From Ectocarpus siliculosus (lineage: Eukaryota; Sar; Phaeophyceae; Ectocarpales; Ectocarpaceae), in NCBI GenBank assembly GCA_000310025.1, contig FN649727.1:1751158-1815157 (forward strand): a stretch of DNA of 64,000 nucleotides, in the 5' to 3' direction. Positions 37,141 to 48,842 of this stretch are shown one piece after another (the stretch's first letter is position 1; every line of letters starts with the position of its first letter). The notes under the pieces are model-generated. The model was not told where the DNA came from and searched no databases. It saw only the letters and a list, made by a program, of their open reading frames with translations. The translations under genes and the position numbers were made by a program.

Positions 37141-37445
37141 TCCGTATACTGCTGTGCTGGTTGTATCGTATGTTGTCTACGTGATGTGTATGGTGCTGCT
37201 GCGCGAGAGGATTTCAGTGATTCTGCCGAGAGCGTCGTGCCCATCGCCCAATCATCTGTCTCTGTCTTACAAAATGACTTACAAACTCGACGGGAAAAAA
37301 AAGTGATGCGTTTCAATCCATACATACGCCACAGAGTCTCTTGTAGCACTCCCGGATCTCGCCGCATTGTGACGAAAACAGTGATCGCGGAATCGCGGAT
37401 TACCACCGTGCGCCAGGCAAGTAGGGAGCACCTCAGGACACCGCA

Positions 37446-40400
37446 ATGGCGACGACAGAGGAAGATCGACCTCTGATGCAACGCTTACGTTCACCGGGCG
37501 CGGCAGACGCCTCGCCAGGGGCAGGGAGAGCTCTCAAGCCGCTGCCATTTTCCCTCAAGGGTTTTTTGACGACCTTCTTTGCGGTGCTCTTCCTCTTCCT
37601 TCTGGCCGCGATGGCAAGCCGCGTTATCAAGTGGGCGAGCGACGATAGCTTGACGGCGGAGAGGGTGGAATATTCTCTGGACGGTGCGGAGGGCACTCGT
37701 CTCTCTGGCCTCGTGAATCCCAACAACGGGTCACACCCGACATTGACCACCACGGCGGACTGCACGGGAGGTGCGTTGAGCGTTACTGCTCTGTCTTCTG
37801 TAGATAGATATGTAGCAGCACGTCCTGCAGCAGCAGCAGTACAGCGTTGTACACCCCGTTAGCTGCATGGGCGTCGGACCAAATGTAGAGACGTTTTAGT
37901 CTCAGCAGTGCGCCTGTGTGTGCGTGCGTGTGTGTGTGTGTGTGTGTGTGTGTCCGTTTGAGCCCGACTCTTGGTTTATTTCTACCCATTTTGTTTCCAT
38001 GCTTCCTCTCGCACGTGGCAAGTCGCTATGCGCGACTGAGCGGTGTGTCCCCTCTGTGAAGGTCACATTTTACATTTTACAATACACGACACAACAGAGG
38101 GATTCTCCCCGACATTTTGCCGTTGACCCAGTAGAGAACTAAAGGGATGTATTGTAAAATGTAAGTTACCTATACAGATGTTTTTGTACTTAGCACCAGC
38201 TGGCATCACTGATATAAATCATCAGTGTATTGTATAGACTTAAAAAGACTCGAAATAAGTCCAGTACTGAAAAGACTCCACACATCCCGTTCGACTGTGG
38301 GTGTATCTCGAATGGGCAGTCTTTCTGTGTGTGTATTTCTGTGTGTGTTCTTATTATTCCTTAATTTATTATTCCTTAATAATAAGTGATGGTTCTCTGC
38401 AGCGTTGCTGATCCGACAACGTGGGCACGGGTTGTAGTTTATAGTGCTGCTGCTAAGCCTTCGACCCTACCTGGCACTAAAACAGGGGCCCAGTCTTCCT
38501 GCCTTGAGTGAGCAGTCGGGGAGATAGCACTGGTCAGTGGTTTTGTGCAGGCCGGGTTGGAGCTAATTAGTAGGAATACATGCGAGACCAAACACAACTG
38601 GCTGCATCGCTTGTTTATCTTGACTCCATGTCTTGACTCCACGTAGTCCAGGAGGCAGACGAATTTGTTTCGTTTTGGTACAGGTATGTCCTGCTGGACG
38701 GTCCGCGAGAAACGCCGGTGCGGGCGATCGTTTGTTCTGGCCTACATCTGACTCTTAACTCTCTCTGGGAACACCCGCCTGGGCGAGTAAGGGTCGCGTC
38801 GTGCTGCGAGTGCCTCTGAAAACGTCAAGTTGCAGAGTGCGACAGAGAGCGGAGAGCGGTACATGCCTATGCATAGATGAATATCACCGGCCGGCGACCC
38901 AATATTATATCTCGGTGTGCCCATGATCTCGATGGCGGTGGTAAACGCGCATAAAAGAGCCGTTGTTTTCAGCAATCGGCAGTCGGTATTGCGATCCAAC
39001 CCTCCCATGTAAGGAAGAAGCACAGGTACGGTCTCTGCCACAACCTCAGCACTGCTGTACACACGTCCACACAGAGGACAGATCAGATCCATACAGATCG
39101 AGGTTTAGCTAACTTTGAGGGGTATGTCCTTGTTGATCGGTAGAGGACATGGTGATCGGTGTACGAATTCCCGAGGTGACCCGAAGGACATAGGTGATCG
39201 GGGTAGGTTTGCCAGAGGTGATCTGAAGGACATATGTAGGTGACCGGGGTTTGTTTGCCTGAGGTGGTCTGAAAGACATAACGTAGCGATCCGTGTGTTT
39301 TTGCCCGAGGTGATCTGAAGGACATACTGCTGTATAGGTGGCATTAGATACCACACCAGATACCACAACCCGGAAGTATAACATAGAGCCCTATCACATC
39401 GGGGTGTGGTACGGCCGTGGTCACACACAAAGCGCAGGCAAACCTGCGCTAGAGCTATTGCGACGGACAACACAGCGGAGATGAACGAAGCACGCAAGAC
39501 TGCTGGCATCGCGGCTCAGACTGCATTGGGTCAGACTCCTTGGCGGCGCCACGCCCAATTACGTCATTTTTTTCTGTGCCCCCTGAGACTAGCACCCGCT
39601 GTGCCTGCCACCGCCCGTGCTGCTGAGGCCCACACATGATACGTGTCACGTTATCACACCTCATGATTATAACAGAACACCTCATTATCACTCCCCCCGT
39701 AGGTTGGGTCGTGTGGGCGCACTTCATCTCACGGATGGCATCATCAATGCCCATCTTTAGCGCATCCCTTCCGAGTGTGGTTTATCACACGGGTCACACA
39801 AGATATCATATTCCCTACTGCAGATTACCACAAGCCTCTAACAATGTTATCACACGGGTGTGGTGTCTTATGTCTCCTACGGTAGGTGATCGGGGCATGT
39901 TTTCCCGAGATGATCTGAAGGACATAGGTGATCGGAGTATGTTGCTCCATGGCGATCTGTAGGACATACGTGAGCTGCATAGCTCACGATCTGTCCTATG
40001 TGTGCACACGTCGCCAAGGAAAGGCGGTTGTCGTGAACACATGTCGTTCTTGCGATTATTTCGACGCGTACAGGCTGAACAGTTTTACCCCGTGCATCAT
40101 TTCACTGACCACTCAAACCCTCGCTTCGCTTTCTCGGCGGTTGTTGCAGACACGCATCTCCCCGTGCTGGGGGGCGTCGACGTGGTCGCGTATTGGACGT
40201 TACCGGCGGGGAGCAAACCGGTGTTTGGGACCCCTAACCTCGTCTCGTTGTTCGGAGACTACCGGTTCTACTTCTCTTCGATCGAGAACCTCAGAACGTT
40301 CGAGGTGGGTTAGGTTCGAGCGCCTCTCGTGAAGGAGGCCTAACCCTCAAAACAGCCGTCGGGCATGGTAAAGAATTGCGTGCGCCAACCATTCCGGATG

Positions 40401-42118
40401 GAAGCAGCGGGTGGTCGAACGGGTGGTTATATGTGTAGGCTGGTCCTGGTTTTGTCCGCCGTTGCTGCCGCTGCTGGGAGGCGCGCAAACGTCGTAGCAG
40501 TAGTGGCGGATGTGCTGCTGGTAATTGTACGCTGTTGTTGTTATTGAGTGTTGGGTGACTTTCGCTGCTGCTGACAGCAACATGTGCATTTTTTTTTTTA
40601 TCAAAATGGCCCAAAGCACTTGTGGGGTTCCATGCCAGCAGCAGCGTTAGGCGCACGCAGAAATCAACAATGTTGTGGCGGACACATATGATGTTTCCCT
40701 GGTCGAAAGCCTTCTTCCGTTGTGGGCGGGCCACTCTTGACGAAGGATCGCGTTGGAGCTTAGGTCCGTCCTCATGATGAATCAAACACATCGTGTCGGA
40801 CTACACTATTAACGTGTACATTCCACAGCCCGACTGTTTCTAAAGCTTGGGTGACCCTTCTTCTCGAAAATAAGACGACAAAGCCAAGGAACAAGCGCAA
40901 CGGGCAACCCCACCCCCCCCCTATCATACAACCCCCCTCACGGTACGCTCTTTGACTGCCCCCAGAGTGATCCGGTGAGATACATCCCGGCCTGGGGTGG
41001 CTTCTGCTCCTACGGCGTGGCGGCTGAAACATTTTGGAGGCCCGACATCTTGGGGCCATTTGGCGACCCTTCCAAGTGGCTGATTTTGCCCGGCGATGGA
41101 AAGCTGCACGTGTTCCGAAGGTATGCATACGTTTGTATAGGCACAGGTTGTCGTCTAGTATTCTTGTTCAGCTTATGTTTTTGAAGGTTGAAGTTACCTG
41201 TATGTCTTGTACGGGGTTGGGAAGAGGACCAGTGGTTTGTTCGGGCCATACAATCAAAGCGCGGTTATGTGGTGGCTTGGGTGGGTCCGGTCGATGAGTT
41301 CCACCACGCCCGTAATAAAGTGCGTGGCTCCGGCAGGCGATAGTCGATGGCATGTTTGCTGGAGGCCTTGTCTTGACGGCAAGACGACGCAGGGCAGCCA
41401 CCTGTGTGTCTCATAGTAGTCATGTGCTCGAATCAAGTGGAAGAAGCGGAACGAACAGGAGGATTTGGCCTTCCGTCTTCAGCCCCACCAAAAGATGGAA
41501 AACATGGTGTAGAACAGCCCATACTGCTGTACGTGCTGCACAAGAGCGCGGCCTTGGTGAAGAGCTCGGTCTTGACGCGCCCCAAACGCTCGTAGGCCGA
41601 TTGTTGGCTTAATTCGGCGCCCACAATTTACGTACCGCATGGCTTCAGCTCTCAACGCTGCCCCTCTCCCAACCCCCTTCCATTCGAGTCGCCGAATACC
41701 TCACGGTGCCTCTCGCCTGGTGATGTGCTAGCCGGGTTGGGTGAAAAACCGCGTGCTCCGTCCCGTCTTTGTAGGGGTGCGATTTCAATGGTCTAACGAC
41801 TACGGCAATGCACGACTATGAGTACACCCCCCCACCCCCCCACCCCCCACCCCCCACCCTCGTCTCAAATCTCCCGCCATTGATCCTCCTTGGTTGCCCC
41901 CCTGCCCCTTCCCCCATTCGCTTTTTCGCTCCATGCCGATTGTTGTTGGTGTACCTCGTCGCAGCGAACGACCTATGACCAAATTCCTCCTAGCCCCGGG
42001 GGAAAACCTCGAGGCTGGGGACGCCATCTGGAACGGCTGGTTCCCAGCGGAGAGGGGGGGTGCAGCACCCCTCAACACGGCTTGCCTGTGTAGCGAGGAG
42101 ATGTGCGTCAATGGCTGA
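37446..42118 (+). CDS. Membrane-anchored YHS-domain protein, paralogue A
   Basis: Exons 37446-37770, 40150-40304, 40966-41120 and 41965-42118 give 789 nt, 262 residues. The N-terminal tail starts MATTEEDRPLMQR. A membrane segment spans residues 39-60 (GFLTTFFAVLFLFLLAAMAS), with no obvious cleavage site, so a type II anchor is likely. The YHS domain of the long bacterial/algal type follows: LPVLGGVDVVAYW, YRFYFSSIENLRTFE, SDPVRYIPAWGGFCSYG, GKLHVFR, then AIWNGWFP, which lines up with the KADANWP end of the family. A conserved tail, LNTACLCSEEMC, ends the protein. YHS domains are often metal-associated; this subfamily has no assigned function. Introns are 2,379, 661 and 844 nt, all GT-AG, in phases 1, 0 and 2. 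It is first of three direct tandem paralogues. Its intron 1 lies five codons downstream of that in B. Confidence 0.85.
37917..37953. repeat. (GT)n microsatellite
   Basis: GT dinucleotide run in intron 1 of YHS gene A. Confidence 0.95.
38072..38162. repeat. 15-bp perfect inverted repeat
   Basis: ACATTTTACAATACA at 38072-38086 pairs with TGTATTGTAAAATGT at 38148-38162 across a 61-nt loop. Possibly a tiny foldback remnant in intron 1 of YHS gene A. Confidence 0.7.
38280..38375 (+). repeat. Dispersed repeat, copy 2 of 3
   Basis: CATCCCGTTCGACTGTGGGT, then ATCTCGAATGGGCAGTC and TTTCTGTGTGTGTATT, ending TTCCTTAATTTA. Same family as 24866-24943 (inverted) and 57985-58052. Confidence 0.75.
39176..39967. 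repeat. About 45-bp minisatellite in YHS-A intron 1
   Basis: The unit core GGTGATCTGAAGGACATA recurs at 39176, 39217, 39264 and 39309 (period 41-47 bp) with a GTGATCGGGG.... spacer between cores. Two more copies lie near 39909 and 39953. Intervening sequence 39330-39890 lacks the unit. Confidence 0.85.
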
Positions 42119-43782
42119 CGCGGCGGCAGGCAGGCAATGTTTTTTGTTTTTTTTGCTACACATTGTTGTTGTTTTTTACACCCATGTCGTTGTTAGTTCC
42201 TACGCGGTGGTAGGTGGTAAGGATGATCAAACATGTAAATCTTTTCCTTTCCTGGTAGTGGCGGCGTCTTGAGCAGCGCACTTGGCGGTGGTCGTTTTCG
42301 CGGCGAGGAACCTTGTTTTGGGGCACGTGTGTGGTTGTTCGTGGAGCTGGACATGCTTACCGGCGTTCGCCCGTGTTATATTTTCTTGAGTTTTGAGTAG
42401 CCGCCGCGATTGCTATGCGTAGGACGGCCGGCGAAGTGGGCAAATGCCGATTCTGATTGGTTCAGGCAGAGGAGTGAGTATCTTTTGTTGTAGGAGGTGT
42501 ACGCAAATCGTGATGGCTTTCTGCGTTAGTTTGTGGTGCGGTGGGCTTGCAGGGCATGGGGGGGTGCGCATGGGTTTCATGCGAGCACTGCTATTGTGCT
42601 TGTAAATTTATGGTGAAATTGGGAGATACATGCTGAGGTGACTCCCTGTCGTTTTTCTGTGGGCGTTATCTTGGGTGCTTCCGCTGCTGTTGTTGCTAGT
42701 CTACTCGTTCGTGTGCGTGAATTTGTTTTGATTGTTGAATTTGTGTGTGGTTGTGTTTGTTTGGTGTTCGGTACGGCTGCTGCATGTGATGGCCTACTCG
42801 TTGGGTTTTTCGAAGTGGTAATACAATAGTGATGCTCACTTCATCGGGGTAAATCGTAGGCATTCGCAAACAGCAATTATACGTGAGCACTTTGAATCCT
42901 ACGTAGATCGTTGCATGTATGTGTGACGGGGTACACAGCATATATTTTAATTTGTTTGCCTACAGCAGAGTGTACTCTGTGCGTTTTTTCGAGCTAAGGC
43001 GGACGGGAGTAGTAGGTGTTTCCTTTGTTTTTCGGCACCACCCCAGGCGCTGTCTAGCACCGCCCCTTGGGCATAAGTATTGTCCAGTGTGTCGATTGGT
43101 AAGTCTTGTTTCCTTGAAACCAGGACAAGTGGCTGAAGGAGGACGGTCGGCTGCCCTCTACATGTACAGCGGTAGTGCGGGTGAGTGCGTGCGCGGTATA
43201 GTGCCGATGGAATTGGCTGGCACAGAGTGAACGGTAGGCACTGATGTAGTCAAGATGGTCACTACGGTAGTTTGATTTTGGCGGGTGCACGCGGGTGTTG
43301 TGACATTCATACCTGCACTATAAGAGCACTACAAGAGGGCGCACCCAACTGCTGTACCGTACTTTTTTTTCCTGTGGGACCAACAGCAGAGAGAGTTGGC
43401 AACACCCTCCGGAAACAGGAACAATAAAAACTCTAGGCAGACCGTGGTGGGTGATTGCCCCCCTGATACCCCTGATACGAAAGGAACACGCTGATGATCT
43501 GGACTATTTGCATATCTATGCGCACTCTCAACTCATGTGAAAAGACATCCAACGCCTCTGTGTTCGAAAATGTTTCACATGTTTTCTCTGGGATCCTGAA
43601 TGAACATGAAGACTAAAATGCATACGAGGGGGAAAGTAGGTGCGACTCGGTTGCTCTCCGTACGGCAATTCTGCGCTGAATTTTTCTGTTTTGCCTCGCC
43701 ACACTCTTCCTGTAAGCGAGGGTGTGGTGGAGTAGACGCGGGCGGCCTGGATCAAGTGCAGCAGATAAACTACTGCTGTAGA
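42119..43782. other. Intergenic, YHS-A to transposon
   Basis: 1.7 kb of T- and G-rich sequence with no conserved coding segment, presumably the 3' UTR of YHS gene A and spacer. A TACTGCTGTA word lies at 43771-43780, three bases before the transposon target duplication. Confidence 0.5.
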
Positions 43783-43788
43783 CCACAG

Positions 43789-46700
43789 GCGGGTTCCGCG
43801 GTAAAGCCGAATTTATTTGGGGGGGGGGGGGACGGATTGTGACCATCCCCTCCCCAACATTTGAAAATTAAATACAATGATCCTATGTCATACTTATGAT
43901 GATATGCAAAATTTTAAAAACAAACTCGATGGTAGTGGCCGGGTTTCAATAGATTATGCTCTTTTTCGCTCGCCAATTTGCGAAAACGCACAGACCGGGG
44001 ATGATGCCAAAATATCCCCGGTTTTGAAAAATCGTCAGATCGATCTGAAAAATTCAGGGTTTGTCAATTTTGGGGCGGGGATCACGAATCCGTCGTTGGA
44101 TTTGTTTTTCTCGCGTTCTGAACAAAGTTATGATGGGTGTTGTACGTTACACTTTTCTCGCCGCCGCCGATTGAAGCACAACAGAAAAACTGCAAGTTTA
44201 CAAGTCGCAACACGCACAATCTCCACCAAACCACGCGCTTATCTCCACAAAATACAGCAAAAATGCAAACCAAGATTTGAACGCACCATCACCCAGCCCC
44301 TCAATAATATCTACTTGCTGCTACCGCAGAATGAGACCCCAAACTGTGTACCGGTAACCCTGTCCATCTGGCAGGTGGTCGCCCCCTTCCGGAAAACAAT
44401 TTTCTTCGCCTTCTTTTTGCTCCCGACCACAGGATCCACCCCAACCACAGGATCTACACCAGTGACCATGATGACTGTCTCCTCTACTACCTGCTCTTCG
44501 AGCTTCGTGCCGCAGGCCGGGTACTTGCTCCTGGTATAGCACCGCTCGTACTCATGCACGCGACAGGCAGAGCAAAAACAAGAGGCCGAACCGGTGTGCA
44601 GTTTGTGCCGGAGAACCACCTTCTCGACACAAACCGTCTCTTTCGCCAGAGTCGGACCTTCCTCCCCCCCCTCCTCCCCGCCCTCCTCTTCCTCCCCCTC
44701 CCCCTCCCCCTCCCCCTCGTCGTGCTCGTCGTCCTTGTCGTCCTCGTCGTCCTCCTCATTCTCGGAACTTTCTTCCTCTTCGGACTCCTCCGACGACTCT
44801 TCCTCGCTGCTCGCTCTAGCCCCCCCGCCCCCGCCCTTCAAGTTCCCGCCAAGGAGGGCGATATGCCTCACACTCACTGCGGTCGTCCTCTTGCTCCTCC
44901 TGATGCCGTCAGAACCGCCCCCCGCCTCTGCCGCCCGCCCCTCCTCTTCTTGCTCGCCACGGAGGGCGCCTTGCCTCCCTGAACGCTTCCTCTTACCCTT
45001 CCTGGTGCCGCCCGCCCCGCCCCCTGCACCCCCCGCCCCTCCCTCTTCGGGCACGCTGCCCTCTTCCTCCTCCCCAACCTTCCTCGCCGTGAGCACAACC
45101 ATTTCCGTTCCCGCCACCTTCCCCGTCTCCGTTCCCCTCGCCAACTCCCAATCCTTCTTCATGACGTCTGGAATGCGTGAGTTTCCGCTGAGCCCGGTGG
45201 TAGTGGAAGCGTCTCTCGCCGTGTTCGCCCCGATGAAGACGTAAGTGTCCCGCGTACCTTTAATCCCCTTCAGGACCGGCTCCGGCCGATAGATCTCCGT
45301 TGGTCCGACGAGCTTCACATACACACGTCGAATGCGATACGGCGTCCACGAGGCGAAGAAGTCAGCTAGCGTCCTGTCTCCGATGCTCTTGAAGTACTCG
45401 GCCAAGAAGTTCACCACGCCGGCCGCGCCGGTGATGAGCTTACCCCCTGGCCTGAGCATCTCTCTCTTCATGGCACCCTTGGCTATGGCGCCGATGCCGT
45501 CGTGGCTGCCTTTGAAGTGAGACGTAACCGCGAAATGGTGCTCGACGATGTAGCCGAGCTGCCGCACGCTGTTTGACAGAAACCGAAAGTTCCGCTTGCC
45601 CTTGTATTGCTTGGCGCAGCCGTCCGTGAAAATGTGCATGCGGGGCGTCCGCTTCTCCTCTCGAGCGGCCGCAGTTGCTGCGCTTCCGTCTCCGTCAAGG
45701 TAGTGATCGGCGATTTGACGCATCCCATGGAGGTGGAAGTCGAAGTCGTGGCGAGGGTCTTCGGAAGCAAAGATCCATGTCTCGGTGAGGTGCACCCTGC
45801 CGCCGCCTTCCAACACTTGCGGGCTGAAGTGTACCACTGCGACCATGAGGGTGGTCGATTCGTGTCTCGCACACGTCAGAACGGATGGAGGGACATGTTC
45901 GAACTTCTCGATGAAGTCCACCTCAATAACCAGGTCGCCGTTTGGGAACGTGTACATGTCCTCCCTGTGGCAGTTCCTCCCCCACATGGCCTTCGTGTGG
46001 TGATCCATGTACACCTTGCTGTGCTGCTTGAAATCCCTCCAAAGATCGCAGAGCTTGCCCTCCTTGGTCACTAGTTGGTTCGGCAGCGGTTTCTTCCCCT
46101 CCCTGTCTAGATCTTCGTAGCGCGTCCACTCCACCAGCTGCTGAGACTCCTCCAGTGCCTTGCACGTGGGAATGCCCCCCTCCCGCCCGAACCCACAGAC
46201 CTCACAGTCCGAAGAACCGCATTCCGGCTTCCGCCCCATGAACTCACCCGTGGCGTCGGGGTCCCCAGCTCGCAGGTCAACCTTTGGGCACGCGATGGCT
46301 TCCGAGAAAGACCCAAGGTTCGACCACATCTTCTTCCACTCGGAGCCTCCATTCTCCACGCTGCACCACCGACAGTTGCACGCGTCACGCCCCTGCACGT
46401 CAACCTCACGAAGCGCAGCCAGGTAATAAGTTTGCTGCGTGTGGATCTTGCACGCGCACTGGTCTGTCTTCGGGGAAGTCAAGCACCTGCACCGCGTCGA
46501 GAGGAACAGAGTGCGGCCGGGGTCCGCCAGGACCTCGCCGTTCTCCTCCTTCCAGACCCTCTTGAAGTTGATCCAACCTGGCCACACCAAGAACTTTTCG
46601 TAGACTGCCTCACCCTGTCCCTCCACGATGAGCTGCCGACGAGGGTGTCCTTTCGCACTGGGCGACTTGGATTCCCGCCAGATGTCCTTGGAGTTCCCCG

Positions 46701-48399
46701 ATGCACGAGATACCTCGTCGGTGTGCCAGAATGTTCCCATGAGCTCCAGCATTTCTGGAGGGGTTGCGTCGCTCCTCTTGGTCCGGGAGTGGAAGTAGTA
46801 CGCCTTCTCGTCGATTGCCTGAAGTGGAGGGAGCTCAGGCCTCAGCGCTGTCACCCGCCGTCGGGCGACGACGAGGTGCTCTGGGTGAACGCCAAAGATC
46901 TCGGACTTGCGCTTGGCTGTCACCTTCGAAGGCCCGTCTCCATCGTACGCAACAGCCGTGAGCAACGTCTGGAACGTTCTCCTTCCCTCTTTGGTTCGCC
47001 CTTGGATTGCGGCATCCTTTAAGGCTCTACGACATGCCGATTGGAGCTCCCTCGCTTCCTCCAGCTGCTCTCGAAGCTTGTCAGCGGCGGGCACCTTGAG
47101 CTCTGCCAGACACCGCAACAACTCTGTTGTGGTCATCGCTCTCATGGCCGCCACGAATTGCTGGCGAGGTGTCACTCCACTCGAATTGCTCTGGTGGCTG
47201 GAAGGTTTGAGCGGCAGGGTGGGTCAAGTGCAACGTACAGCAGTGGGGGCATTTGGAAACGTCAGCGCTGGGGTAGCAGCAGAAGAAATCAAGAATGAAA
47301 GCCTGTGATTCAATTTTTACTTCGATGCGAATACCAAATGTACACTCGCCGTAGACAGCAATCGGAAGTTGCGCCAGTGGTGGCATACAACGCATCGAGC
47401 GAGAGCAATCCACAACTCTGGAGGTAGAGAAGAAGTCTCGCATCACAGCGAACACTCGTTGTTACCTTCAGCAGTCGGCAGGCATCTACGGTAAAGAGAG
47501 CAGACAGCAGTCTACAACCAAAGGTGGTACCAGTACATGCAGGCAACCTTTCAGTTTTGTTTTCCCATACAGCAGTACCCTCAAGGTTGTTGTTTTTTCA
47601 TCTAGTACAACAGAAGAGGAGAGGGGTTCAAGAGGGGATAGCGAGAGAAAGACAGCAGACAGACCCAGCAGCACCCAGCAGCAGCAGATTCTTACCTCTT
47701 CCTCAGGGGGGCGATCGGGAGCAGTCGGCCTTGTAACGCCAGCACGAGTCTTCCGCGGCAACGCCGCTCTCACTGGACAGCTCATCTCGCTGTCTGCCCT
47801 CCTGCCGGTGTTGCCGCATCTTCGCACGCCGCTGCTAGGCTGCAGTGTTTTTTCGTATCTGTCCCTTCTCGTCTTCAAGATTTCCTCGGCCTTTTCCCTA
47901 GCTTTCGAGCATAAGGCATCCTCGTCATCCTTGCGGTAGGCCACAAGCTGTACGACAACGCGGGTATCCTTCCGCTGGTCCATCAGCTTGGTGGTGAGCT
48001 TGAGGCCTAGGTCGTGTGGAACCCATTGGTGCGTTACTTTCCACTGCTTGTCTCCCAGCGGTACGATGCGGATGCAGTTGCCCGCTGGGATGCCAGCTCC
48101 AGCCCCAGCCCCACTCATATATGGCCCCCTCCCGCGGCCACTTTTGGTCAGACCAACTTTCTGAGTGGCTCTACCCCCCCTAAATCGGCCAAGCGGAGTC
48201 GATTGCCGAGGAGAAATGGAGGCGGCGAGATCGGGAATGCGCCGAAAAAAAAAGTTCGGCATGATCCGAACTGATTTTTTTTTATTTCTCTTTTTTCTAT
48301 GCGCTGAAACGTCGTTTTAGACTTAGAACCAAAAGCGTTTTTTTGAAAAAAGTTTTTTTCGCCGCGGGAGACCCAATTCGTCTTGACCGCGGAACCCGC
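43789..48399. mobile_element. Complete 4.6-kb TIR DNA transposon, superfamily not recognised
   Basis: The left terminus 43789-43813 starts GCGGGTTCCGCGGTAAAGCC. The reverse complement of 48375-48399 starts GCGGGTTCCGCGGTCAAGAC. The two agree at 23 of 25 positions. Direct repeats CCACAG at 43783-43788 and 48400-48405 form a 6-bp target duplication. A single two-exon gene on the minus strand fills the interior. Near the left end there are an 8-bp-stem inverted repeat (ACCGGGGA/TCCCCGGT, 43994-44022) and a palindrome CAGATCGATCTG (44036-44047). Near the right end AGTTCGG...CCGAACT (48251-48270) may be subterminal transposase sites. Near-intact ends and open reading frames suggest recent activity. 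Confidence 0.9.
44311..48262 (-). CDS. DDE-like transposase of the 43789-48399 element, two exons
   Basis: Exon 1 is 48262-47696 (donor GAG|GTAAGA) and exon 2 is 47190-44311; phase 0 is kept, giving about 1,148 residues. Exon 1 encodes a basic N-terminus with RIVPLGDKQWKVTHQWVPHD. Exon 2 encodes, in order: a helical region; cysteine clusters (CRCLTSPKTDQCAC, CNCRWC, CEVCGFG) that look zinc-binding; then a catalytic-looking core with LVIEVDFIEKF, HIFTDGCAKQYKGKRNFRF and FAVTSHFKGSHDGIGAIAKG. Candidate acidic residues are D420, D518 and D559 or E593 (numbered from the first codon of the ORF at 47175; add 194 for the spliced protein). The C-terminus has Gly/Glu-rich acidic repeats and a final cluster, CFCSACRVHEYERC. 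I know similar DG..QYK/SH.KG..DG.G proteins only as unannotated families, and assign no superfamily. An alternative start is at MSGAGAG (48115). Confidence 0.8.
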
Positions 48400-48405
48400 C
48401 CACAG

Positions 48406-48842
48406 ATACTGCTCTGCTGTGGAAACATTTGCATGCTCACACTCACTCCTCCGGTACTTGTAGGACATACACGTACACATTCCGTATTCCGTAAAAAAAG
48501 AACAAACAATTGAATCAAGCAGAGACGCGATACGGAAAGTCATCACGCGGGAGGGGCGCGAAATAATGGGGTTGCAAGTGTGGCGTACTGCAGAGCAGCC
48601 TCAGAAATGGCACGGGAATCAGCCGATGGCGCACGGCCTCTAATCTTCGGCGTTCCACCACGAATGAAACGTGGAATGTCCCACAACAACACGTCATTTA
48701 CTTGCTTGGAAGAGGAGAGGTTAATTGCCCGTTTCCGCACGATTTCGAACCAAAAAAAAGAAGGGGTCAAAGTCCAAAAGGGCCATCAACCCACAACCAC
48801 ATTTATTTGCAGCAACCTACCTAGCAGCCGCAGCAAGAAGCA
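48406..48842. other. Intergenic, transposon to YHS-B
   Basis: 437 bp between the right target duplication and the YHS gene B start. It presumably holds the gene B promoter and 5' UTR. No motif recognised. Confidence 0.5.

Larger units (their letters stand above)
34484..37445. other. Intergenic interval with tandem repeats
   Basis: 3 kb between the CNBD-RGS gene and the first YHS gene. 34484-35570 shows nothing recognisable. The rest carries the telomere-like, 27-bp, CCCATGAAGA, CTG and 210-bp repeats listed separately. Confidence 0.6.

Noticed and set aside
39112-39335. CRISPR-like direct repeats
   Set aside because: The repeats are degenerate, spacing is 41-47 bp with related spacers, and the sequence is an intron of a eukaryotic gene: a minisatellite.
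44594-45244. 216-codon plus-strand ORF rich in Pro and Ser
   Set aside because: Exact antisense of the acidic, Gly/Glu-rich C-terminal repeats of the transposase.
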